From: Haladaptatus paucihalophilus DX253 | GTDB lineage: Archaea; Halobacteriota; Halobacteria; Halobacteriales; Haladaptataceae | Direction: 5' to 3' | Assembly (NCBI RefSeq): GCF_000376445.1 | Contig: NZ_AQXI01000001.1 | Location: 1,830,962-1,894,961, forward strand | DNA length: 64,000 nucleotides | Shown here: positions 1-9,575 of the stretch, in pieces | Layout of the letters: each line of letters begins with the position of its first letter | How positions within the stretch are numbered: position 1 is the stretch's first letter | Made by a program: the position numbers and the translations under genes | The notes under the pieces: model-generated | What the model saw: only the letters and a program-made list of their open reading frames with translations | What the model was told of the DNA's origin: nothing | Database searches by the model: none

Positions 1-2
1 AC

Positions 3-167
3 CTCCGCTACGTCGTTCGGATGCTGTTCCTCTGTCTGAGAGCGATCGTTCGACGGAAGTGTTCGACAGTTCGTCGTCTCCAAACCGGTCAGAGTATCGA
101 ACTCGCCAAGGGAGAGAATGGTCAGGTGCAGCGCGATGGCGATCTCCCGAAGTACGGCTACGGATGA
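3..167 (+). CDS. possible 3' end of an unidentified gene
   Basis: An open frame enters from the window edge and stops at 165-167, one base before the convergent end of the next gene at 168. The visible 54 residues start with a hydrophobic-basic stretch (LRYVVRMLFLCLRAIVRR) and end GYG. I do not recognise the family. The tight convergent packing is the only support, and the tail is less acidic than most proteins here, so it may be chance open frame. Confidence 0.2.
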   Translation, partial: LRYVVRMLFLCLRAIVRRKCSTVRRLQTGQSIELAKGENGQVQRDGDLPKYGYG

Positions 168-743
168 TCAAACGAGTATCGGCAGATACCGCAACCCGAC
201 GAAGATAGCCACGGCGGCACCGATGGGAATCGTGAGATTGTCGTCGATGACGTAGCCCGCGATGACGGGTTTCACGCCGTCGGCGAGCGTCGCAGCGACG
301 GCACCGAACACGGCGGCGGGAAGCGGGAGGCCGAAGGCGGATGCGATGAGAAGACAGACCGCGAAAGTCACCAGCAAAGTGTGGGCCGCCTTGATGCCGA
401 GTTCGCCCGACCCGATGAGGCCGCTGATGGGGTCGGCGATGGTCAGCATGAGCATCGCGGGAACGGCGATTCGCGGTTCGAACACCCACGCCGTCGCGGT
501 CATGCCGAAGAAGTAGAGGGCGTAACCCGCGAGGTTGTCCTGTTCGTAACTCCGCGTGAGTTCGTCGTATATCTTCCAGTCGAGGCCGACGAACAGACGG
601 ATGATTTCGAGTGCGAGCGCGACCGCGGAACCGAGGAGAAGAAGGCAGCGCAACTGCTCCCACGTCAGCAACCCCAGTAGGTACAGCGCCGGAAATCCGG
701 TTCCGCTGACGTGTACCAGCCTGCGCTTGACTTCACCCGCCAC
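168..743 (-). CDS. dolichol kinase-like membrane protein
   Basis: The 191-residue product is almost wholly hydrophobic, with about six membrane segments, and resembles the SEC59/dolichol kinase and phosphatidate cytidylyltransferase-like group that phosphorylates polyprenols with CTP. Supporting features are the N-terminal basic KRRLVHVSGT stretch, the LTIADPISGLIGS loop near residue 100 and the ATLADGVKP loop near 150, both typical of the family's cytidylyl-binding loops. It starts 2 nt after the glyS stop, so it is the last gene of the CBS-glyS operon. A role in lipid-carrier phosphorylation for glycosylation is inference; prenol substrate unknown. Confidence 0.65.
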   Translation of the reverse strand: MAGEVKRRLVHVSGTGFPALYLLGLLTWEQLRCLLLLGSAVALALEIIRLFVGLDWKIYDELTRSYEQDNLAGYALYFFGMTATAWVFEPRIAVPAMLMLTIADPISGLIGSGELGIKAAHTLLVTFAVCLLIASAFGLPLPAAVFGAVAATLADGVKPVIAGYVIDDNLTIPIGAAVAIFVGLRYLPILV

Positions 744-745
744 GG

Positions 746-2476
746 TTAGAGTTCGGAGAAGGCGCGCTCGCCGCTCCGAAGGTCGGCGATGAGGTTCGGG
801 AGGTCGTCGACGGCGACGCGAACTTGTTCGGTTGAGTCTCGCTCGCGGAGCGTCACCGTGTCGTCTTCGAGACCCTCGTAATCGACGGTGACGCAGAACG
901 GCGTGCCGACTTCATCCTGTCGCCGGTATCGACGGCCGATGTTCCCGGAGTCGTCGTAGACCACATCGAGGCCGTGGCTTCGGAGTTCGGCCGCGATGTC
1001 TCTGGCCGTCTCGCCCATGTCGTCCTTGTCCATGAGCGGGAAGACGCCGACCGTCGTCGGCGCGATTTCGGGGTCGAGCGACAGCCGGGTTCGCGTTTCG
1101 CCCTCGATTTCGTCCGTGTCGTAGGCGTGGTCGAGGACGGTGTAAAGAACGCGGCCGATACCGATGGACGGTTCGACGACGTGCGGAACGATGTGTTCGC
1201 CCGACTCCTTGACTTCCTCGACGCTGAAACCGGTCTTCTCGACCGGAATCGCGTAGGTGTCGCCGTCGGCTTCCACGGTCACCACGTCGCCGTCGAAGGC
1301 GGTGCGGTCGCGCTCCGCGAGCGTCTGGAGCGCCTCGGCGATGTCGGCGGCCGCGCCGCCGAACTCCGGACCGAGATAGCTCATGTCGGGGTCGACCGTC
1401 GCCCGTTCGACCACTTTCGGTTCGTCGTACTGCCGGAAGATGGTGAAATCCTCGTCGGAGTATTTGTCGTGCTTCGAGAGGTCGTAGTCGCTCCGGTAGG
1501 CGTAGCCGGTAATCTCTATCCAGTCGCCGTCGATTTCGGCTTCGGCGTCCCAACAGTCGCTCGCGTAGTGGGCGCGCTCGCCCGCGAGGTGCTGTCGGAA
1601 GCGGAAACGGTCCATGTCCACGCCGATTCGTTCGTACCACTCCTGACCGACGCCGAGGTAGTAGGCAACCCAGTCGCTGGCGATGATGCCCTCCTCGACC
1701 GCCTCACCGATGGTCGTTCGGAGGTAGTCGCCGTCATCGTCGTTCTGTTCGACGGCGGAGTACAGCGTCACTTCGACGTCCTCGACGCGGTGAAGCGGCG
1801 GTTCGTCGGTTTCGGGGTCGATGAAGTGTTCGAGTTCCGCCTGCGTGAACTCGCGGACGCGGATGATGGATTTCCGCGGGCTGATCTCGTTCCGGTAGGC
1901 CGTGCCGATTTGGGTGATACCGAACGGGAGTTGATTGCGGGCGTACTCCTTGAGTCGCGGGAACTCGACGAAGATGCCCTGTGCCGTCTCAGGGCGGAGA
2001 TAGCCGGGGTGGCCGGAGCCGGGACCGATGTCCGTCTCGAACATGAGGTTGAAGTCTTCGACCGGCTCGCCCGCCAGCGGCGTCTCACAGCTCGGACAGT
2101 GGAGGTCGTACTCGGCGATGAGGTCGCCGACTTCCGAAAGCGGCATGGCTTCCGCGTCCTCGATGTCCGTGTTGTCCTCGATGAGATGGTCTGCGCGGTG
2201 GCTCTCGCCGCATTCGGGGCATTCGACCAGCATGTCGTCGAAAGTGTCGAGGTGGCCCGACGCCTCGAAGACGGGTTCCGGCATCACCGTCGGTGCTTCT
2301 ATCTCCCGGTGGCCCTCCTGTACCTGAAAGCGGTCGCGCCACGAGTCCTCGATGTTTCGCTTCAGCGCCGCACCTTGCGGGCCGTAGACGTAGAAGCCGG
2401 ACACGCCGCCGTATGCTTCCGACGATTGGAAGAAGAAACCACGACGCTTGGCGAGTTCGACCAACTCGCCGGTCAT
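746..2476 (-). CDS. glyS: glycyl-tRNA synthetase (alpha2 type)
   Basis: Charges tRNA-Gly with glycine in the cytoplasm. The 576-residue length and architecture match the archaeal/eukaryotic homodimeric class II GlyRS. Visible are the opening LAKRRGFFFQSSEAYGGVSG, a zinc-ribbon insertion with CPECGESH and CPSCE pairs, class II motif 2 (YRNEISPRKSIIRVREF), motif 3 (PSIGIGRVLYTVLD) and a C-terminal anticodon-binding domain beginning near APTTVGVFPL. The start overlaps the upstream CBS gene by 4 nt (ATGA), and the dolichol-kinase-like gene follows 2 nt after the stop, so all three are probably co-transcribed. Confidence 0.97.
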   Translation of the reverse strand: MTGELVELAKRRGFFFQSSEAYGGVSGFYVYGPQGAALKRNIEDSWRDRFQVQEGHREIEAPTVMPEPVFEASGHLDTFDDMLVECPECGESHRADHLIEDNTDIEDAEAMPLSEVGDLIAEYDLHCPSCETPLAGEPVEDFNLMFETDIGPGSGHPGYLRPETAQGIFVEFPRLKEYARNQLPFGITQIGTAYRNEISPRKSIIRVREFTQAELEHFIDPETDEPPLHRVEDVEVTLYSAVEQNDDDGDYLRTTIGEAVEEGIIASDWVAYYLGVGQEWYERIGVDMDRFRFRQHLAGERAHYASDCWDAEAEIDGDWIEITGYAYRSDYDLSKHDKYSDEDFTIFRQYDEPKVVERATVDPDMSYLGPEFGGAAADIAEALQTLAERDRTAFDGDVVTVEADGDTYAIPVEKTGFSVEEVKESGEHIVPHVVEPSIGIGRVLYTVLDHAYDTDEIEGETRTRLSLDPEIAPTTVGVFPLMDKDDMGETARDIAAELRSHGLDVVYDDSGNIGRRYRRQDEVGTPFCVTVDYEGLEDDTVTLRERDSTEQVRVAVDDLPNLIADLRSGERAFSEL

Positions 2477-3321
2477 TTAAGCGCCTCCAACAGGTTCACG
2501 TCGCGCACGATGCCGACGAGGAGGTCGCCGCTAACGAGGGGAACCTGTTCGATGTCGTTCGTCAGCATCATCTGTGCGACCTCGCGCGCGGTCTTGTGTT
2601 TCGAAACCCTCACCACGTCGTCGGTCATGTACTCGCTGACCGGGGCGGACGGAATCTGGACGTTTCGCGTCGGGATGTAACTGTTGCCGACCGATTTGAT
2701 TCCCTCCCACATCCACGCATCGTCCTCGTTTGCGATACTGCCGCCGGTGTCGTCCTCGCCCTCGACCACGTGGGCGACGTCGATGATATCGACTTCGGTG
2801 AGGATGCCGCTCATCTCGCCGTCCTCGCCGAGCGTGACAGCGTACGGGACGTTCGCGTAGTAGATTTCGCGTTCGGCGACGCTCAGCGGCGTGTCGACGT
2901 AACAGGTGTTGACGTCCGGACTCGCCAGTTCGCCGACATCCGTGTCGCCATCGGCTTCGCCTTCGGCTATCGCTCGAACGACGTCCGTGACGGTGACGAT
3001 TCCTTCGAGTTCGCCGTCGACGACGGGAACGCGGCGGGTTCGTTCGTCCAACATCAATTTGGCGACGTCTTCGACGGATGCGTCCTGCGTCGTCGTCGCG
3101 ACGTCGCGCATGAGCATCGCAAGTTGGTCTTCGTCGGGGTTCTCGATGAGGTCATCGCGCGAGATGAGACCGCGGTACTGCTCGCCGTCGTCAGTCTGCT
3201 TGACGACCGGAACGGAGGAAAACGAGCGTTCCTGCAAGTATTCGAGCACATCGTCGCGCGTGCCCGGAAGCTCGACAGTAACCACGTCTGACCGGGGTGT
3301 CATCGCTTCGGCAACGTTCAT
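2473..3321 (-). CDS. four-CBS-domain protein
   Basis: A soluble acidic protein of 282 residues made of about four CBS motifs (MNVAEAMTPR..., then repeats with RRVPVVDGELEGIVTVTDVV, MSGILTEVDI and VSEYMTDDVVRVSKH). CBS pairs bind adenine nucleotides or SAM and usually regulate a partner; no catalytic domain is fused here. I chose the start at 3321 rather than an upstream ATG at 3342, because a box-A-like GTACAAG lies about 27 nt upstream of 3321. It overlaps glyS by 4 nt, a gene order that suggests regulation of translation or nucleotide sensing, but the ligand is not deducible. Confidence 0.85.
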   Translation of the reverse strand: MNVAEAMTPRSDVVTVELPGTRDDVLEYLQERSFSSVPVVKQTDDGEQYRGLISRDDLIENPDEDQLAMLMRDVATTTQDASVEDVAKLMLDERTRRVPVVDGELEGIVTVTDVVRAIAEGEADGDTDVGELASPDVNTCYVDTPLSVAEREIYYANVPYAVTLGEDGEMSGILTEVDIIDVAHVVEGEDDTGGSIANEDDAWMWEGIKSVGNSYIPTRNVQIPSAPVSEYMTDDVVRVSKHKTAREVAQMMLTNDIEQVPLVSGDLLVGIVRDVNLLEALK

Positions 3322-3433
3322 ATCCGCCGGATACGGCTTCACCCTTCTTGTACCCTACGAAGCGCGGGGGGACGAGAAGCGGATGCGCGGATGCAAAATC
3401 GAGGTGAGACAGAGGGACACCGACGAACGGTGA

Positions 3434-4000
3434 CTATTCGTCGTCGGTTCCGACGTTCGCTTCCACAACGTAGTCTTCGTACTTTTCCGGCTCCGGGAAG
3501 AATTTCGTGTAGTCGTCGTGCCGGAACGACCCGTGAACCGTCCCGTCCAGCGTCTGGACGTGACTGAACATCTCGTCTTCTTCCATCGCCGTTTTGACGA
3601 GCGGCGGCGCGTGCATCATCTCGTAGGAGCCCGCGATGAGAATCGCGGTTTCGGTGTCGGGGTCGAGGAACTGCGTGAGCTGGAACACGCGGGAGCCGAC
3701 TTCCTTGCGGAAAACTTGATATTTCGGGAACGTCCCCGCTTCGACCGCTTCACTGAAGTCCTCGGCGTAGTTGTCCGGGATGACGTAAACGAAACCGAAC
3801 CGGTCGGTGTCGCCCGCGTCCGGGTTTTCCGGTGCGGTGTGGCTGGCGGGGACGGTAACGACGTCCCACCCCTCCGATTCGAGGTCGTCCGCCATCGCGT
3901 TCATGTCTTCGAGCGTCATCCCCCACGCATCCTTCTCGGCATCGGCGTTCGCCGCGATTCGCTCGGCGTAGTTGCCTTCCTCGTCGCCGGTTTCTGGCAT
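3434..4000 (-). CDS. conserved haloarchaeal hypothetical protein
   Basis: A soluble, very acidic 188-residue protein. The N-terminal third is helical and highly charged, the middle has RFGFVYVIPDNYAEDF, and the C-terminal half has VFQLTQFLDPDTETAILIAGSYEM followed by a Phe/Tyr-rich tail. No signal peptide, membrane segment or catalytic motif is seen. It looks like a family restricted to haloarchaea; no function can be given. The start is supported by TTTTTACC on the minus strand at 4024-4031, about 27 nt before the ATG, implying a leaderless transcript separate from the CBS gene. Confidence 0.75.
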   Translation of the reverse strand: MPETGDEEGNYAERIAANADAEKDAWGMTLEDMNAMADDLESEGWDVVTVPASHTAPENPDAGDTDRFGFVYVIPDNYAEDFSEAVEAGTFPKYQVFRKEVGSRVFQLTQFLDPDTETAILIAGSYEMMHAPPLVKTAMEEDEMFSHVQTLDGTVHGSFRHDDYTKFFPEPEKYEDYVVEANVGTDDE

Positions 4001-4023
4001 ACAGCGACTTCAGGCGCGGAAGC

Positions 4024-4031
4024 GGTAAAAA
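4024..4031 (-). promoter_or_regulatory. box A (TATA-like) for the 3434-4000 gene
   Basis: The minus strand reads TTTTTACC with its centre about 27 nt upstream of the ATG at 4000, the spacing expected for an archaeal box A of a leaderless gene. Confidence 0.4.
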
Positions 4032-4037
4032 CTGTTG

Positions 4038-4487
4038 CTACGCGCCAACGCCGAACACGGCTTCCATGAGGAACGAAGCGAGGAGAATCGCGATGCTCGC
4101 CAGAAACAGCTTCGCACCGGGAGAAAACCGCTCCTCGGGCGGAATCGAATACCACGACAGCGGCGGCAGTCGCTGCACGGTAGCTTGAAACCGCGTCTCC
4201 TCGCGCGAACCGATGACCTCGCCCCGGGTATCGTTTCGCACGATCTCTATCTCGCCGTCGGATTTATCCACGTCCCACGGACGGTCGGGTCGTAACTGCC
4301 ACGCACCGTATCCGAACAGCAGGAAGCCGATCAGAAACAGAAAGTACTTCACGCCGACCAGCCCGCCGCCGAGCGGGAAGCTTACCAGGCCGCCGCCGAC
4401 GAACGCCACACCGGTCACTGCGATGGCGTAGACGAGTGCGTCGAGCGCCTGTCGTGCCCGCCGTGGAGACCGGTCCGGTGCAGCCAT
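4038..4487 (-). CDS. small membrane protein in the peptide-transporter operon
   Basis: A 149-residue protein with two N-terminal hydrophobic segments (about residues 17-62), a soluble middle (RPDRPWDVDKSDGEIEIVRNDTRGEVIGSREE) and one C-terminal hydrophobic segment (FLASIAILLASFLMEAVFGV). Its ATG overlaps the stop of the upstream dppF-like gene by 1 nt (TAATG), so it is translationally coupled to the ABC importer. It belongs to no family I can name with certainty; it is likely a haloarchaea-restricted family. A role as an accessory of the transporter is possible, but shared transcription is the only evidence. Confidence 0.7.
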   Translation of the reverse strand: MAAPDRSPRRARQALDALVYAIAVTGVAFVGGGLVSFPLGGGLVGVKYFLFLIGFLLFGYGAWQLRPDRPWDVDKSDGEIEIVRNDTRGEVIGSREETRFQATVQRLPPLSWYSIPPEERFSPGAKLFLASIAILLASFLMEAVFGVGA

Positions 4488-5818
4488 TACCGATTCGCGT
4501 AGGGCGTGAACTCGTCCGGTTCGTCGTACTCGTCGAGGTGGCGGTGACAGTGACTAAAGCGACCGGAATTGCTCACCACGTTGTCGCCGGGCGAGTCGGA
4601 GTCACAGACGCTTCCGAACACGTCGCGGAGATACTCGCGGGCCTGCTGGTCGTCGTTGTTCTCGATGTAGCCCGTCGCCTCGTCGATGTGCTGTTCGATG
4701 TCGCGCGGGATGTCGATATCGGCGAACAACTCCTGTTGAATCTCGCCGATGTCCGAAAAGCGCGTCTCCATGCCGAGCAGTTCCTTCACCTGGTCGGTCA
4801 CCGACCGGTCCGCGCGGGTTCGTGCGCGCACGACTTCGCGGAAGATCTCGATGTTGAGCCAGAGGTCGTCGTCCGCGTCCCGGAACTCCTCCGGCCGAAT
4901 CTTCATCGGACAGCGCGTGCTGAACGGACATCCCTTCGGCGGGTCGCGGGGACTCGGTGGCGTTCCCCGAAGCGTGATGCGCTCCCGACTGCTCGTCGGG
5001 TCGGGGTCGGGGATCGCCGACAGGAGCGAAATCGTGTAGGGATTTTTCGGTTCTTCGAACAGTTCGTCCGACGGACCGAGTTCCATGATGTGACCGAGAT
5101 ACATCACCGCCACGCGGTCACAGATGTGCCGAACGACCGAGAGGTCGTGGGCGATGAACAGGTACGTCAGGCCGAACTCCTCCTGCAGGTCTTCGAGCAG
5201 GTTGAGAATCTGGGCCTGCACGGACACGTCCAGCGCCGAGACGGGTTCGTCCAGCACGATGAACTCGGGTTCGAGCGCGAGCGCGCGGGCGATGCCGATG
5301 CGCTGGCGCTGCCCACCCGAGAACTGGTGCGGATAGCGGTAGTAGTGCTCGGGTTGCAACCCAACCACGTCGAGCAGTTCTCGAACGTGTTCCCGGCGCT
5401 CGCGCGGCGTCTTCCAATCGTGAACGTCGAGCGGTTCGCGGATGATCTCCCCGACCGTCATCCGGTCGTTGAGGCTGGATTCGGGGTCCTGGAAGACCAT
5501 CTGGCTGTTCCGTCGCCAGTTTTTGAGTTCCTGTCCCGACAGTTCGGTAATGTCGGTGCCGTCGAACAGCACCTCACCGGACGTCGCTTCCTCCAACTGG
5601 ATGAGCGTCCGTCCGAGCGTCGATTTGCCACAGCCGGATTCGCCGACCAGCCCGAGCGTTTCGCCGCGTTTGATTTCGAGCGAAACGCCGTCGACCGCCT
5701 TCACGGGGGTCGAATCGATGAGACCGCCGTCGCCGTAGTAGGTCTTCAGGTCGTTGATTTCAACGAGCGTCTCGCCTTCCGAGACAGAGGTGGATTTACT
5801 CTGCTGTACTTCGCTCAT
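4487..5818 (-). CDS. dppF: peptide ABC transporter ATP-binding protein, DppF/OppF type
   Basis: Second ATPase of the importer. Visible in order are Walker A ([12 protein letters not shown], about residue 60), the ABC signature ([16 protein letters not shown]), Walker B ([15 protein letters not shown]) and the switch His ([13 protein letters not shown]). The C-terminal region has the [11 protein letters not shown] cysteine motif usual in Opp/Dpp ATPases. At 443 residues it is about 100 longer than the usual family member: after residue 330 comes an acidic extension ending in a Cys/His-rich [15 protein letters not shown] tail. It overlaps dppD by 4 nt and is followed by a small membrane protein. 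Confidence 0.93.
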   Translation of the reverse strand: MSEVQQSKSTSVSEGETLVEINDLKTYYGDGGLIDSTPVKAVDGVSLEIKRGETLGLVGESGCGKSTLGRTLIQLEEATSGEVLFDGTDITELSGQELKNWRRNSQMVFQDPESSLNDRMTVGEIIREPLDVHDWKTPRERREHVRELLDVVGLQPEHYYRYPHQFSGGQRQRIGIARALALEPEFIVLDEPVSALDVSVQAQILNLLEDLQEEFGLTYLFIAHDLSVVRHICDRVAVMYLGHIMELGPSDELFEEPKNPYTISLLSAIPDPDPTSSRERITLRGTPPSPRDPPKGCPFSTRCPMKIRPEEFRDADDDLWLNIEIFREVVRARTRADRSVTDQVKELLGMETRFSDIGEIQQELFADIDIPRDIEQHIDEATGYIENNDDQQAREYLRDVFGSVCDSDSPGDNVVSNSGRFSHCHRHLDEYDEPDEFTPYANR

Positions 5819-6891
5819 AGTTCATCCTCACTTTCGGTTGCCGCATTTCGGTGCACGTCGATGGCCTCTGATTGGGATACGTCTTCCGGATACAGCAAGC
5901 ACGCCGCGGCGTGGTCCTCCGAATCGTCGTTGACCGCGACGGGTACCGGATGCACTTTGTCGCACGAATCGAACGCTTCGGGACACCGGGGGGCGAACCG
6001 GCAGTACGTCGCCGGTTCGTTCGGCGTCGGAACGTCGCCCTCGATGGTGACGAGGCGGTCCGCGTCCGGGTTGTTCCCCGGAATGCTTCGAAGAAGCCCC
6101 CGAGTGTAGGGGTGTCGTGGATTTTCGAACAGTTCCACGACGGGAGCGCTCTCGACGATTTCGCCCGCGTACATCACGTTCACGCGGTCAGCGATTTCCG
6201 CGATGACACCCATGTCGTGGGTGATGAACATGATGGCGAGGTCGCGCTCCTCCTGAAGCTCGTCGAGGAGTTCGAGGATTTGGGCCTGAATCGTCACGTC
6301 GAGCGCCGTCGTCGGCTCGTCACAGATGAGCAGTTCGGGGTCGCACGCGAGCGCCATGGCGATAACCGCCCGCTGGCGCATCCCACCCGAGAACTCGTGT
6401 GGGTACTCGCGGACCCGTCGTCCGGCGTCCGGGATTCCGACCGCTTCGAGGAGGTTGATGGCCTCCTTGGTCGCTTCCGTTCCCGTCAGCCCTTGGTGGA
6501 GGCGAAGCGCCTCCTTGATCTGATTTCCGACGGAGTACACGGGATTCAGACTCGTCAGGGGGTCCTGGAACACCATCGCGATGTCGCCGCCGCGAATCTG
6601 TCGGTACTCCTTTTCGCTCTTCGTCGTCAGTTCCTCGCCCTTGAATTGGATACTTCCATCGAGGATGCGGCCCGGCGACTTGATGAGTCCCATGATGGAG
6701 CGTGCGGTGACGCTCTTTCCGGACCCGGATTCGCCGACGACGCCGACCGTCTCACCGGGTTTGATGTCGAACGAAACGCCGTCACAGGCGCGGATGACTT
6801 CCTTGTCGGTGAAGAAGGCCGTCTGAAGGTTCTCGACGCGAAGCATCGGTTCCCTGTCGGCGATCGACGAGGGGTGTTGACTCGATGCCAT
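5815..6891 (-). CDS. dppD: peptide ABC transporter ATP-binding protein, DppD/OppD type
   Basis: First ATPase of the importer, 358 residues. It shows Walker A ([13 protein letters not shown]), the Q-loop region ([18 protein letters not shown]), the signature ([16 protein letters not shown]), Walker B ([14 protein letters not shown]) and the switch His ([13 protein letters not shown]), plus the C-terminal [14 protein letters not shown] cysteine motif that binds an iron-sulfur cluster or metal in some family members. The start overlaps the dppC stop by 1 nt (TAATG). It pairs with DppF to energise the DppB/DppC channel. Confidence 0.94.
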   Translation of the reverse strand: MASSQHPSSIADREPMLRVENLQTAFFTDKEVIRACDGVSFDIKPGETVGVVGESGSGKSVTARSIMGLIKSPGRILDGSIQFKGEELTTKSEKEYRQIRGGDIAMVFQDPLTSLNPVYSVGNQIKEALRLHQGLTGTEATKEAINLLEAVGIPDAGRRVREYPHEFSGGMRQRAVIAMALACDPELLICDEPTTALDVTIQAQILELLDELQEERDLAIMFITHDMGVIAEIADRVNVMYAGEIVESAPVVELFENPRHPYTRGLLRSIPGNNPDADRLVTIEGDVPTPNEPATYCRFAPRCPEAFDSCDKVHPVPVAVNDDSEDHAAACLLYPEDVSQSEAIDVHRNAATESEDEL

Positions 6892-8354
6892 TATGCGCCA
6901 CCTCCCGTCGCCGCGACTTCGGCACCGGCGTCTTCGCCAGTCTCGCTCTGCGGGTCAACCGCGTCGCGGATGCCGTCGCCGAGCGCGTTGAAGGCGGTGA
7001 CGACGAGCACGATGAGCACACCCGGAATGAACGAGATGTGCCACGATGGACCCGCCACGTAGCCCTGTCCCATACTTACCGCACGACCCCACTCGGGCGT
7101 CGGGGCGTTGATACCGAGGCCGAGGAACGACAGTCCCGCAACCCCGATGATGATGCCGCCGAGGGTCATCGAGGAGTAGACGAGCAGGTAGCCGAGGATG
7201 TACGGTGCCATGTGCTTTTTCATGGTCGTAACGGGGCTCTGTCCGAAGCTCCTCGCCGCGTCGATCCACTCCTGTTCGGACACTTGGAACGCGGGACCGC
7301 GCACCGCACGCCAGAGATACGGCCATCCCGTCCCGGCGAACAGTAAGGCGAGCAGGAAACCGCCGTTATATATGCGCGCAATCCAGGTGTCCGCTAACAC
7401 GTACGAGAGCAAGATGAGGAACAGGAGACGGGGAATCGACATGATGGAGTCACCGATGATGACGGCACCGAGGTCGACGAGACCCTTGTAGTACGCCGTC
7501 AGGAGCGCGAACGCCGTCGCGATGAGTCCGCTCACCAAGATAGCGGTGACACCGATGAACATCGACACGCGAGCACCGTGTACCATGAAGGTGAACATGT
7601 CCGACCCCAACGGTAACGTCCCGAACGGGTGCCATCGGCCGTAGTCGTCGTAGGTCATCGGAGCGACGTTTCCGCTCGGACCTTCCGATGTCGAACCCGC
7701 ATTAGCGTCACCGATATTGACTTTCTCGACCTGCCCGGTGTCCTTGTTGAGATAGTTAACCTCGTAGGAGTACGGGTTTTTGATGTTGCGCTCGACCGTC
7801 GTCGTTCCGAGTGCGGGTGCGAAAATCGCCATCACGACGAACATGAAGACGATGACGAACCCGAACAGACCCCACGTGTGACCGCGGAATCGGTTCACCA
7901 TGTCGTCACGGGGAGTCCAGTCGGCGTATCGATAGTGCTTCCGGAACGTGAGGTAGCCACGCCAAATCCAGTACAGGAAGACGAGCGAATAGGCGTAGAT
8001 GAGCGTAACCCGAATCGTCCAAACGATGGCCGGGGAGAGTCCGAGGAACGTTCCCTTCCAACCGCCCTGTGGCGATTGCCATCCGGTGTTGTCGAATATC
8101 TCCCTCGAAAGGAGCGTCGGCAGGTTCGCCAGCGCGTCGCCGAGGGTCGCAAACGGCGCGGCGACCGGTTTGAGGAAGGGCAGTTTGTCCATCAGCGCCG
8201 CCCACGGGAACGACATTATCATGCCCGAGAGCGCACCGAATTCGACCGCGATCAGCAGTAGGAATCCGGCGAGCCACAGCGTGGCCGGTTGTGGGTTGTC
8301 TGCGATTCGTTCGCGGAGGGGACGTTCTTCTCGAATGGTCGAATTTGAACTCAT
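6891..8354 (-). CDS. dppC: peptide ABC transporter permease, DppC/OppC type
   Basis: Inner permease of the importer. The C-terminal ~270 residues are a standard BPD-transp-1 domain with an EAA-like loop (EWIDAARSFGQSPVTTMKKHM). The protein is 487 residues, against about 300 for bacterial DppC; the extra ~150 N-terminal residues carry two more hydrophobic segments (WLAGFLLLIAVEFGALSGMI and VWTIRVTLIYAYSLVFLYWI). I chose the ATG at 8354, which has a GGAGGCG Shine-Dalgarno 7 nt upstream and follows the dppB stop by 1 nt, over an overlapping ATG at 8369. Confidence 0.92.
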   Translation of the reverse strand: MSSNSTIREERPLRERIADNPQPATLWLAGFLLLIAVEFGALSGMIMSFPWAALMDKLPFLKPVAAPFATLGDALANLPTLLSREIFDNTGWQSPQGGWKGTFLGLSPAIVWTIRVTLIYAYSLVFLYWIWRGYLTFRKHYRYADWTPRDDMVNRFRGHTWGLFGFVIVFMFVVMAIFAPALGTTTVERNIKNPYSYEVNYLNKDTGQVEKVNIGDANAGSTSEGPSGNVAPMTYDDYGRWHPFGTLPLGSDMFTFMVHGARVSMFIGVTAILVSGLIATAFALLTAYYKGLVDLGAVIIGDSIMSIPRLLFLILLSYVLADTWIARIYNGGFLLALLFAGTGWPYLWRAVRGPAFQVSEQEWIDAARSFGQSPVTTMKKHMAPYILGYLLVYSSMTLGGIIIGVAGLSFLGLGINAPTPEWGRAVSMGQGYVAGPSWHISFIPGVLIVLVVTAFNALGDGIRDAVDPQSETGEDAGAEVAATGGGA

Positions 8355-8355
8355 A

Positions 8356-9378
8356 TTACGCGCCTCCATCGTAGCCGACGCGGGGGTCGATGAGGGTGTA
8401 CAGGATGTCCTGTACGATGTTGATTATCACGACGAGCAGGATGAAGATGAACATCAGCGCTCCCACGAGCGGTAGGTCACCGCCTTCAATCGCATCGAAG
8501 AACAGTTGCCCGATACCGCTGATGCCGAACACCGACTCGACGAGAACCGAACCACCGATGAGCAGGAACGCCTCGCTCGTGATGATGGGAACGAGCGGGA
8601 TGAGCGCGTTCCTGAAGATGTGTTTCCAGACGAGCGAGCGCGGAGGGACGCCCTTCGCGCGTGCCGTCTCGATGAAGTTGGAGTTCACCGTCTCCAACAC
8701 GGCGGTCCGACCGATACGCATCTCGTTCCCCATCGACGCGGAACCGAGGACGATGGCCGCCGGTGCGATCTTCTTGATCGCCGCGAGCAGGTCGTGCGGG
8801 TTGGTCAAGTTACTGGGATCCTGAAACGGAACGCCGGTGACGTTCGTATGGACGATCCAATTCTGCCAGTCGAAGCCGAACAGCACCTGTTCGGAGAGGG
8901 ACAGAACCGACATGAAGATGATCGCCAACCAGAAGTTCGGCATCGCACGCCAGACGATACCACCGAACGAAGCGACGTAGTCGCTCCACGAGTTCGGGTT
9001 CAGTCCGGCGTAGAATCCGAGGGGAATACCCACGAAGACGGCGATGAGCACCGACCAGAAACCCAACCAGATGGTTCGCGGTGCGTAGTCCAGAATGATC
9101 GAGTACGCACTCACGTCGGGTTGAAGCACCCACGATTTGCCCAGGTTAAAGGTGGCCATGTTGATCATGTAGTCGATGTACTGTGCCCATAACGGCTTGT
9201 TAAGGCCGAGTTGATTCCTGATCTGCTGATATGCCTGTGGGTCGCCTGTCGGACCGAGAATGGTCCCAACGGGGTCGATCGGACCCATACGGAGGGCGAC
9301 GAACGTAATCGTCATCCCGAATATCAGGATCGGAATGGACAGTAACAGACGGCGACCGAGGTAGCGCCATCGGCTCAT
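8356..9378 (-). CDS. dppB: peptide ABC transporter permease, DppB/OppB type
   Basis: Integral membrane permease of 340 residues with the canonical opening of the family (RYLGRRLLLSIPILIFGMTITFVALRMGPIDP), a periplasm-facing loop, and the EAA-type coupling loop (FIETARAKGVPPRSLVWKHIFRNALIPLV) that contacts the ATPases. Length and organisation are normal. It sits 198 nt downstream of the binding-protein gene; dppC follows after 1 nt. Likely substrates are di- or oligopeptides, but this family also imports other solutes such as nickel or sugars. Confidence 0.94.
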   Translation of the reverse strand: MSRWRYLGRRLLLSIPILIFGMTITFVALRMGPIDPVGTILGPTGDPQAYQQIRNQLGLNKPLWAQYIDYMINMATFNLGKSWVLQPDVSAYSIILDYAPRTIWLGFWSVLIAVFVGIPLGFYAGLNPNSWSDYVASFGGIVWRAMPNFWLAIIFMSVLSLSEQVLFGFDWQNWIVHTNVTGVPFQDPSNLTNPHDLLAAIKKIAPAAIVLGSASMGNEMRIGRTAVLETVNSNFIETARAKGVPPRSLVWKHIFRNALIPLVPIITSEAFLLIGGSVLVESVFGISGIGQLFFDAIEGGDLPLVGALMFIFILLVVIINIVQDILYTLIDPRVGYDGGA

Positions 9379-9575
9379 ACTGTCAGTTCACCTCCTGTTC
9401 AAGCGTGGTCGTGTCGTGCGGTAGGTTGCACCCAATGGTAACCGCGTTCATGGCTGATACGGGTACGTATTTCGCGTTCCTCTCATTATGTCTTGCGATA
9501 CCATTACCCCGAATTTTTGGACATAGACGCCGCTAACGGGACGTTTAAAGAAAAATGAACGCCGAACTGTCCTGA

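Noticed and set aside
974-2680. 568-residue plus-strand open frame opposite glyS
   Set aside because: It is an antisense shadow caused by G+C-rich third positions; glyS on the other strand has all family motifs.
5872-7062. 396-residue plus-strand frame across dppD
   Set aside because: Antisense shadow of a clear ABC ATPase with Walker A, signature and Walker B.
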